From JBBIVB01 sp964567515 (lineage in GTDB: Bacteria > Patescibacteriota > Patescibacteriia > Veblenbacterales > UBA10138), in contig CAZMMW010000044.1 in the NCBI GenBank assembly GCA_964567515.1, positions 1 to 7,406 on the forward strand: 7,406 bases of DNA, written 5' to 3'. Positions 1 through 4,528 of the stretch are shown here, piece after piece. A program made the position numbers and the translations under genes. The notes beneath the pieces are model-generated. The model had not been told where the DNA came from. It ran no database searches and was given only the letters and a program-made list of their open reading frames with translations. Numbering within the stretch: the stretch's first letter is position 1; each line of letters starts with the position of its first letter.

Positions 1-45
1 AATAAATAATGAATAATTATATTTTCTTCTTTAAGACAATTTACT

Positions 46-51
46 TATAAT
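46..51 (+). promoter_or_regulatory. Candidate -10 box upstream of the pilin gene
   Basis: A perfect TATAAT lies 53 nt before the pilin start. No good -35 hexamer sits at 16-18 nt spacing (the best is T-rich, about 3 of 6 matches). A second candidate, TATACT at 88-93, would put transcription start only a few bases before the ATG at 105 and give a nearly leaderless mRNA. The flanking DNA is so AT-rich that such boxes arise by chance, so either could be spurious. Confidence 0.3.
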
Positions 52-104
52 TAATCTTAGTTTTACATGTATCATCAACTTTATGGTTATACTAAAATAA
101 GATT

Positions 105-623
105 ATGAAGAAAAAACTCGGTTTTACCTTGATTGAATTACTAGTAGTCATATCTATAATATCTCTTTTAGCTACGATTGTTTTTGTGTCAATCAATGAG
201 CAACGCAAAAAGGCACGAGACGCCAAAAGAATAGCCGATATTCAACAGATCAACAAAGCTATTCAAATGTATATAACCGATAATGGTCATCCGCCATATT
301 TAGGAGGCAATTGTTCTGCTGATAAACCAGATAATGGTTGTTATGCCGATACCGTCGGACACTACCTGACTGAACTCCAACAAGAATTAAGACCATATAT
401 AACAATACCTCAAGATCCCTGCGGTCAAGCTTGTAATGTGGGGGACGACCGGGCTTCTTATCGTTATGTAGCTCCCGGCGGTGTGGCTGCGTGGTGTGAG
501 GGAGTATCTTGTGGTAGTACTACAAGTGAATTAGATCAAATGTATCTGATCTGGGCTGTAGTCTTGGAAACAAACATCCAAGGCGGCAGAATCAATAATG
601 CCTTACCCTCTTTCTCGTTCTAA
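105..623 (+). CDS. Type IV pilin / type II secretion pseudopilin-like protein
   Basis: This 172-residue protein has a class III (prepilin) signal: a short basic leader M-K-K-K-L-G, then F-T-L-I-E and a hydrophobic helix to about residue 30. Prepilin peptidase should cut after Gly6 and N-methylate Phe7; Glu11 is the conserved Glu+5 used in filament assembly. The hydrophobic helix runs into an amphipathic helix (about 31-58), as in pilins. The exported globular domain (about 60-172) contains six cysteines (C70, C79, C106, C110, C131, C136), enough for three disulfides. The product should sit in the cytoplasmic membrane and then a surface filament. In Patescibacteria such filaments are proposed to serve host attachment or DNA uptake; that role is inference here. 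No peptidase, ATPase or platform gene is in the window. No Shine-Dalgarno precedes the ATG, which is chosen because it gives the standard short leader. It is the first gene of a three-gene unit. Confidence 0.9.
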   Translation: MKKKLGFTLIELLVVISIISLLATIVFVSINEQRKKARDAKRIADIQQINKAIQMYITDNGHPPYLGGNCSADKPDNGCYADTVGHYLTELQQELRPYITIPQDPCGQACNVGDDRASYRYVAPGGVAAWCEGVSCGSTTSELDQMYLIWAVVLETNIQGGRINNALPSFSF

Positions 624-628
624 CTAAC

Positions 629-2056
629 ATGACCAATAAAATCATTAAATATGGCAGCGGTATAACAGCCGTTTTTTTATTGTTATTATTGTTAGAATAC
701 TATCAAAACATCAGCTTACCATTCTTACATAGTTTAATTAATTTATTTGCCGGTGGCAGAAGTTATATCAAAATTTATTTATTTATAATATATCTAATAT
801 TCCTTTGGTCTATTGGCATGTTTTTACCAAACAAGACTAAGATTAATAACATCTTTTCTAAAAAAATAGTTGTAGTTTTATTGTTTATCGGCCTATACAT
901 TAGCAATATTATTACCACTTTAATACTATATAGAAATTACGAGGTCGATTTTAATCAACACATAACCATCTTTAGTCCGGATAATATTACCTCTACTAAA
1001 CTCTTTCATAGTCATGTATTCAAAGGACTAACTGCTTTTGTTATTAAACTCTTAGGTTTAAACCCTTTACCAAATATTGATGCTGGCGATGGTTTTCTCT
1101 ATCTATTACCAACCTCTTTGTTTATTATAGTGGGATTAGTACTCCTCTTTTTGTTCATCTATATTATTTTCTATTATTTAATCAGTCTACGTGATCTAAA
1201 GAACCCACGGAGATTAACCTATACCATAATCTATAGCATTATCACATTTAGTTTATTTAAAAATGTAGTAGATGGCGGTTTACTAAACTCAGAAACAATT
1301 GTTAGTTTGATTTTTTTAATCATTGTTTTATTCGCTGACAAAATAACTTATAAACTCGGGTTGCTAATTGTTGCTGGCTATTTAGCCTTATATTCAATCT
1401 CATATAACCACGGTTTTTGGTTAAACAATCAGGATTTCTTCTATCAAATTCGTCACTTAACAGCTTACGCGGCTTCGTTAAGCGTTTTGTATTACTACTA
1501 TCTTAACGGCGCTAAAAACCGCTTACTAAAAGAATTAGTCTGTCTAGCTATGCTCTTAATCATAATATCAATAAAAAATGATTTGGTTATTATACAATAT
1601 CGCTCTATTACTATCACTGCAAAAAGTAACGCCACCTTAGCCACTTACGAAAACACTGACAGTCATGAATATCAATTAAAACATAAGGTAGGTAATCTAA
1701 ATTTTTATGGTATTGTACCAGATGGTTCTATTAAAGTAGCAGAGGTTTTAAAAACTTTTCATTTATTGGATAATTATTATCCTATCAGTATTCCCTGGAT
1801 AACATGTTTACCATATGGCAAACCAACAGAATTTAGCTTTGATATTATTTCCTGGCAACAACTAGATCACAATCTAAAATTCTCTGATAAAATTTATATA
1901 AAAAAGTTTGAAAACAAATCTCATGATATTTTATATCGTTATCACCTCTCTTTGGCTATCCATAATTGTTTACCTCGTACCCTGAATGTTATACATGAAA
2001 TAATAAAGACGGCTGGTGGCAAGGTTTTTATTATTAATAATTTGAAAAACGAATGA
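629..2056 (+). CDS. Uncharacterised multi-pass membrane protein
   Basis: I do not recognise this 475-residue protein. The sequence suggests about nine hydrophobic segments, near residues 10-28, 48-66, 79-101, 159-187, 196-212, 222-236, 241-257, 277-291 and 301-317, followed by a polar C-terminal domain (about 320-475). A longer loop at about 102-158 contains a His-rich patch around H127-H129 and an acidic stretch (D151, D154). Aromatic and His residues also cluster at about 260-276 (N-H-G-F-W and later F-F-Y-Q-I-R-H). The layout, many helices plus a soluble C-terminal domain, resembles envelope-assembly or glycosyltransferase-like proteins, but I see no catalytic motif that proves this. It starts 5 nt after the pilin stop and overlaps the next gene by 4 nt, so the three are probably co-transcribed and translationally coupled. 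Codon use is very AT-rich, like its neighbours. The ORF is clearly real; the function is unknown. Confidence 0.8.
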   Translation: MTNKIIKYGSGITAVFLLLLLLEYYQNISLPFLHSLINLFAGGRSYIKIYLFIIYLIFLWSIGMFLPNKTKINNIFSKKIVVVLLFIGLYISNIITTLILYRNYEVDFNQHITIFSPDNITSTKLFHSHVFKGLTAFVIKLLGLNPLPNIDAGDGFLYLLPTSLFIIVGLVLLFLFIYIIFYYLISLRDLKNPRRLTYTIIYSIITFSLFKNVVDGGLLNSETIVSLIFLIIVLFADKITYKLGLLIVAGYLALYSISYNHGFWLNNQDFFYQIRHLTAYAASLSVLYYYYLNGAKNRLLKELVCLAMLLIIISIKNDLVIIQYRSITITAKSNATLATYENTDSHEYQLKHKVGNLNFYGIVPDGSIKVAEVLKTFHLLDNYYPISIPWITCLPYGKPTEFSFDIISWQQLDHNLKFSDKIYIKKFENKSHDILYRYHLSLAIHNCLPRTLNVIHEIIKTAGGKVFIINNLKNE

Positions 2057-2562
2057 CCCCAGAATTGATAATAAAAATAATGTTTTTTGTCATACCCTGC
2101 TGGTTAATCAACCTGGTTTTAAATGTTCTAGGTTTTGTTAAAAAACATAATCAATTCATCAATCAACACGATCGGCCTTTGGATGGTGAAAAAATATTTT
2201 TTGATCAAGAAAGATTATTAGGTAAATCCACCACGATCTTAGGTTTATTTGTAGCCATCGCTAGTGGTGTATTAATTGAAATCACTTTAACCAGCTGGTG
2301 GGTTGGTTTAATAAAAGGATTGCTAGTTTACTTTGGCCATGCTATTGGCAGTTTTATTAAAAGACGATTTCATAAAAAAGATGGGGAATTTATGATATTG
2401 ATTGACCATGGAAATTATATCATTATCTGTGGCTTATTCTTTATATTATGGAATATGATAGATCTAAAAGTGTTCATTGTTTCCCTCCTGTTAACTTATC
2501 TACTACATCCTATTGTTTGTTGGGTAAGTTTTAAACTTCATTTGCGTGAGTCAAAATTATAG
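2053..2562 (+). CDS. CDP-archaeol synthase (CarS)-like integral membrane cytidylyltransferase
   Basis: This 169-residue membrane protein matches the small CarS-like branch of the CdsA superfamily, which transfers CMP from CTP to a lipid phosphate. Visible motifs are D-R-P-L-D-G (40-45), L-L-G-K-S-T (55-60, matching the G-x-x-K-T region of CarS) and G-S-F-I-K-R-R-F-H-K-K-D-G (99-111). The last fits the first half of the CDP-diglyceride synthase signature, S-x-[LIVMF]-K-R-x4-K-D. D118 follows in I-D-H-G-N-Y, where family members usually carry a second Asp four positions on; here it is Asn121. About five membrane helices are seen (roughly 4-28, 62-79, 83-99, 122-136, 137-157). The length matches archaeal CarS (about 165-180) and is much shorter than bacterial CdsA (above 260). 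Substrate is uncertain: unsaturated archaeal-type ether lipid, diacylglycerol phosphate or a polyprenyl phosphate are all possible. The ATGA overlap couples it to the preceding membrane protein. Confidence 0.72.
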   Translation: MTPELIIKIMFFVIPCWLINLVLNVLGFVKKHNQFINQHDRPLDGEKIFFDQERLLGKSTTILGLFVAIASGVLIEITLTSWWVGLIKGLLVYFGHAIGSFIKRRFHKKDGEFMILIDHGNYIIICGLFFILWNMIDLKVFIVSLLLTYLLHPIVCWVSFKLHLRESKL

Positions 2563-2597
2563 TTTTAAACAATGAACTTAAAATCTAAAACACTATA
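2558..2597 (+). repeat. Imperfect inverted repeat over the CarS-like stop codon
   Basis: The arm at 2558-2566 (TATAGTTTT) can pair with 2587-2597 (AAAACACTATA, one bulged C), leaving a loop of about 20 nt. The left arm includes the TAG stop. No T-tract follows on the + strand, so it is not a textbook intrinsic terminator. It could be a 3'-end structure for the left operon, or chance in AT-rich DNA. Confidence 0.25.
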
Positions 2598-2636
2598 AAA
2601 AGACTAACTTATATCAGTTCCTAGATCAAAACCAAA

Positions 2637-2816
2637 TTATTTATTTTTATCAACTTGTAAATAAAATTTGTAAGGTAAACGCAATGTATAATAGCGTCTA
2701 TCAATATATCTACAAGAGCTAAAAAATGATGCCAAAAAGAGACCTAACAAAGGAAAAAACACCAACTCTTGCTGATGTTCACTCTTACTGGCTCCAGGGG
2801 AGGAATTCTCCGCCAT
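2637..2816 (-). CDS. Doubtful small ORF, possible single-pass membrane peptide
   Basis: Starting from the ATG at 2816, a 59-residue product can be read. It has a polar N-terminus, one hydrophobic stretch at about residues 19-37, then a basic, Tyr-rich tail ending in Lys. An upstream GTG at 2837 would add seven residues. The start codon falls inside an imperfect GC-rich dyad (2809-2824). There is no Shine-Dalgarno and no recognisable family. The first codons resemble the DNA just ahead of the GIY-YIG start (a shared G-G-x-G-C-C-A-G core), so it may be debris of a second such element rather than a gene. It is listed because nothing else explains the stretch. Confidence 0.2.
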   Translation of the reverse strand: MAENSSPGASKSEHQQELVFFPLLGLFLASFFSSCRYIDRRYYTLRLPYKFYLQVDKNK

Positions 2817-2824
2817 AGCGCGGA
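2809..2824. repeat. Imperfect GC-rich dyad (TCCGC / GCGGA)
   Basis: TCCGC at 2809-2813 faces GCGGA at 2820-2824 across a 6-nt centre. One extra base separates it from a perfect TCCGCC-ATA-GGCGGA. It resembles the perfect dyad at 3234-3249 and looks like a decayed copy in otherwise AT-rich DNA. Confidence 0.5.
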
Positions 2825-2845
2825 CACGACCAAGCACTTAATCCG

Positions 2846-2860
2846 TTCGCCTATGGCGAA
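2846..2860. repeat. Perfect GC-rich dyad TTCGCC-TAT-GGCGAA
   Basis: Six-base arms (2846-2851 and 2855-2860) surround a 3-nt centre. It lies about 20 nt beyond the T-rich trailer of the tRNA transcript. No T-run follows on either strand, so it is not an evident intrinsic terminator. It shares the core CGCC/GGCG with the dyads at 2809 and 3234. Confidence 0.6.
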
Positions 2861-2877
2861 ACTATACCCTAAAAACA

Positions 2878-2978
2878 AAACACCCCCACAGCTCCGAGGG
2901 TGGGATTCGAACCCACGACCAATCGCTTAACAGGCGACTGCTCTACCACTGAGCTACCTCGGAGCCTTGGGGGTGTTT
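2878..2978 (-). other. Extended leader/trailer helix around tRNA-Asn, possible terminator
   Basis: A perfect 10-base inverted repeat (AAACACCCCC at 2878-2887, GGGGGTGTTT at 2969-2978) flanks the tRNA. Between it and the acceptor stem there are C-G, G-C, G-U, one A-G mismatch and A-U. The minus-strand transcript could therefore form an almost unbroken helix of about 21 pairs including the acceptor stem. The G-U pair works only in the minus-strand RNA, not in its complement. The trailer continues as T4-G-T5, so the structure could end transcription as a terminator whose loop is the tRNA. That role is inference; the base pairing is directly visible. Confidence 0.6.
2892..2963 (-). tRNA. trnN: tRNA-Asn (anticodon GTT)
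   Basis: A complete 72-nt cloverleaf is read on the minus strand. It has acceptor TCCGAGG/CCTCGGA (seven perfect pairs), TA at positions 8-9, D stem GCTC/GAGC with loop AGTGGTA, and anticodon stem GTCGC/GCGAT (one G-T pair) around loop CTGTTAA, giving anticodon GTT for asparagine AAC/AAT codons. The variable loop is five bases (TGGTC), the T stem is GTGGG/CCCAC and the T loop TTCGAAT. The discriminator is G, as expected for bacterial tRNA-Asn. CCA is not encoded (CTG follows), so a CCA-adding enzyme is required. The -1 base C can pair with discriminator G73, part of a longer leader/trailer helix that could affect RNase P processing. The frameshifted GIY-YIG reading frame ends within the D arm. 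Confidence 0.97.
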
Positions 2979-3217
2979 AACAATAATCTTCTTTATAAAC
3001 TCTCTGCCAACACCGGACTTCAAATATTTTTCCCTTTTCATAGCTTTGGAGTGCCGTGTAAATTCTTCGCTATAAACTAAAAACCCGGCCCGATATACTT
3101 ATTGGTATAGGTAGATAATCCATTATCGTGCTCAAAAATATGCCGATTAATATTATTTGTCTGGCCGACATAAATTTTACCCGATGGATTTTTAATAACG
3201 TATACAAAGTATTTCAT
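2943..3217 (-). pseudogene. Frameshifted GIY-YIG endonuclease, C-terminus running into tRNA-Asn
   Basis: From the ATG at 3217 the frame reads 46 residues of a small UvrC/URI-type GIY-YIG nuclease. It shows V-Y-V-I (GIY part), K-I-Y-V-G-Q-T-N-N (YIG part), Arg25 after N-N-I-N as the usual catalytic Arg, then E-H-D-N-G. It stops at TAG (3077-3079). The shifted frame resumes with no gap at 3080: L-V-Y-S-E-E-F, then A-M-K-R-E-K-Y-L-K with the expected metal-binding Glu and S-G-V-G-R-E-F-I. It ends at a TAG at 2943-2945, inside the tRNA D arm. One extra T in the T5 run at 3079-3083, or a -1 slip, restores about 91 residues, a normal length for the family. A one-base decay or sequencing error is the simplest reading; recoding is possible but the slippery site is poor. 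The last dozen residues are encoded by tRNA leader and tRNA and are unlikely to be functional. Confidence 0.8.
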
Positions 3218-3233
3218 ACTTACTCTGGCACCT

Positions 3234-3249
3234 GTCCGCCGTGGCGGAC
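3234..3249. repeat. Perfect GC-rich dyad GTCCGCC-GT-GGCGGAC upstream of the GIY-YIG start
   Basis: Seven-base arms around a 2-nt centre lie 17 nt upstream of the GIY-YIG ATG. An alternative longer fold uses CCTG (3231-3234) with CAGG (3254-3257). The GIY-YIG frame stays open through the dyad (S-P-P-R-R-T-G-A-R-V-S before Met1). It is the best of three related dyads in this region and could be a recognition or boundary sequence of the nuclease element. Confidence 0.7.
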
Positions 3250-3272
3250 TACCCAGGAATGTTATATTAATT

Positions 3273-3306
3273 TTTAAAAGAAAGTTTCTACTATCGTAAT
3301 CAAACT
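3273..3306 (-). terminator. Weak candidate terminator after rpoD
   Basis: On the minus strand AGTTT and AAACT (plus-strand arms 3302-3306 and 3283-3287) could form a 5-bp stem with a 14-nt loop, followed by a T-rich stretch. The stem is short and AT-rich, so this is only the best available candidate for the end of the dnaG-rpoD transcript. Confidence 0.2.
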
Positions 3307-3331
3307 AGGACTTAAATAACTTACACTACTT

Positions 3332-4528
3332 TTAATAATCTTTCAACTTTCTCATACCCACGTGATCCTGAATTTTTTCTAGCGCCTTGGCTTCAATCTG
3401 TCTAATACGCTCACGAGTAACACCAAATTCCTGACCTACTTCCTCCAAGGTGTGAGAGACGCCATCTAACAAACCAAAACGCATTTCCAATATTTTTTGT
3501 TCCCTAGGAGTTAATTCTTTAATTACCTCGCGCACATGATCACGTAATAACTGCATGGCGGCTGATCTGTCAGGAGAAATAGTTTTAATATCCTCTATAA
3601 AATCACCCAGAGTGGAGTCTTCCTCATCTTCACCTACAGAAGTTTCCAAAGAAACTGTTTCCTGGGAAATTTTTATAATATGATGAATTTTTTCCACCGT
3701 TTCACCCATTTCCGCAGCAATTTCCTCGGGCAAAGGTTCGCGGCCCAAATCCTGAATCAACTGCCGTTCTACTTGTTGAAAACGATTGATAGTTTCCACC
3801 ATATGCACAGGAATACGAATGGTACGGGATTGATCAGCCAAACTACGAGTGATGGCCTGCCTAATCCACCAAGTAGCATACGTAGAAAATTTATACCCTT
3901 TACGATGATCAAATTTTTCTACTGCCCTAAACAAACCTATATTTCCTTCCTGAATTAAATCTAGTAATGATAATGACTTTCCGGTAAACTTTTTGGCAAT
4001 AGATACCACTAAACGTAAGTTGGCCTCAATTAATTTTTGTTTAGCTTCTTGATCGCCTTTTTCTTTACGCTTAGCCAACGTGACTTCTTCTTCGGTTTTT
4101 AACAACGGCACTTTACCTATTTCTCGTAAATACATCTGAATAGAATCTCCGGAGATTTCTGATAAATCATACATTTTTTTCTCAGTAGAAATACCGGCCC
4201 GAGACAATAATTTATCTCTTTTATCACTTATGTCCAGAATACTTCCTTCTGTTTCAATAATCTGTGTGCCTTGTTGGTCTAACCTGTCCAAAAAATCATC
4301 ATAAATATCAGTATATTCTTCAATTTCAGGAAACGCTGCCAGCAATTCATCCTCGGTAACAAAACCACGCACTCGCGATTTATCAGCTAGTTTATTTAGT
4401 TCTTCCTCCGCTGGCGTTGCTACTATCAAACGACGTCGTGTTTTGTTTAATTTAACCTTACCCTTAGCCTTTAATGACTTTTTCTTGGGTTTAACTTTAG
4501 TTTTCTTGATTGGTTTCTTTTTGATCAT
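3332..4528 (-). CDS. rpoD: RNA polymerase primary sigma factor (sigma-70, RpoD/SigA)
   Basis: This 398-residue protein directs RNA polymerase to housekeeping promoters. Region 1.1 is at about 41-93. Region 1.2 is at about 126-160 (D-S-I-Q-M-Y-L-R-E-I-G). Region 2 is at about 163-240, with D-L-I-Q-E-G-N-I-G-L and the -10 melting/recognition segment Y-K-F-S-T-Y-A-T-W-W-I-R-Q-A-I-T. Region 3 is at about 241-313, with the finger D-S-T-L-G-D-F-I-E-D. Region 4 is at about 325-390, with the -35 helix-turn-helix around T-L-E-E-V-G-Q-E-F-G-V-T-R-E-R-I-R-Q-I-E. All regions of a primary sigma are present, so it is not an alternative sigma. The first 33 residues are extremely basic (15 Lys, 3 Arg). The C-terminus (V-G-M-R-K-L-K-D-Y) is shorter than the usual H-P-S-R-S-x-x-L-x-D-F tail. 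Its first 32 nt overlap the end of dnaG; no Shine-Dalgarno is visible, so it probably depends on coupling. Confidence 0.97.
   Translation of the reverse strand: MIKKKPIKKTKVKPKKKSLKAKGKVKLNKTRRRLIVATPAEEELNKLADKSRVRGFVTEDELLAAFPEIEEYTDIYDDFLDRLDQQGTQIIETEGSILDISDKRDKLLSRAGISTEKKMYDLSEISGDSIQMYLREIGKVPLLKTEEEVTLAKRKEKGDQEAKQKLIEANLRLVVSIAKKFTGKSLSLLDLIQEGNIGLFRAVEKFDHRKGYKFSTYATWWIRQAITRSLADQSRTIRIPVHMVETINRFQQVERQLIQDLGREPLPEEIAAEMGETVEKIHHIIKISQETVSLETSVGEDEEDSTLGDFIEDIKTISPDRSAAMQLLRDHVREVIKELTPREQKILEMRFGLLDGVSHTLEEVGQEFGVTRERIRQIEAKALEKIQDHVGMRKLKDY

Larger units (their letters stand above)
2563..2891. other. Convergent intergenic region with little coding support
   Basis: This stretch of about 330 nt separates the + strand operon from the - strand tRNA. 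It holds two GC-rich dyads (listed separately), an ORF of doubtful reality on the minus strand (2637-2816), and the trailer of the tRNA transcript. Apart from those I see no gene, no tRNA/rRNA signature and no tandem repeat. Confidence 0.6.

Noticed and set aside
2054..2056. UGA read as glycine (code 25) as in Gracilibacteria/SR1
   Set aside because: TGA ends the 475-residue gene in a clean ATGA overlap and no conserved gene contains an in-frame TGA.
2846..2860. Dyad as the intrinsic terminator for the tRNA transcript
   Set aside because: No T-run follows it on the minus strand; the T-rich tract directly after the tRNA trailer helix is a better candidate.
2809..3249. CRISPR-like array from repeated dyads
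   Set aside because: There are only three short, unequal dyads at irregular spacing and no direct repeats or spacers.
3680..3958. 92-residue + strand ORF opposite rpoD
   Set aside because: It is antisense to a fully conserved sigma-70 coding region and has no recognisable domain.
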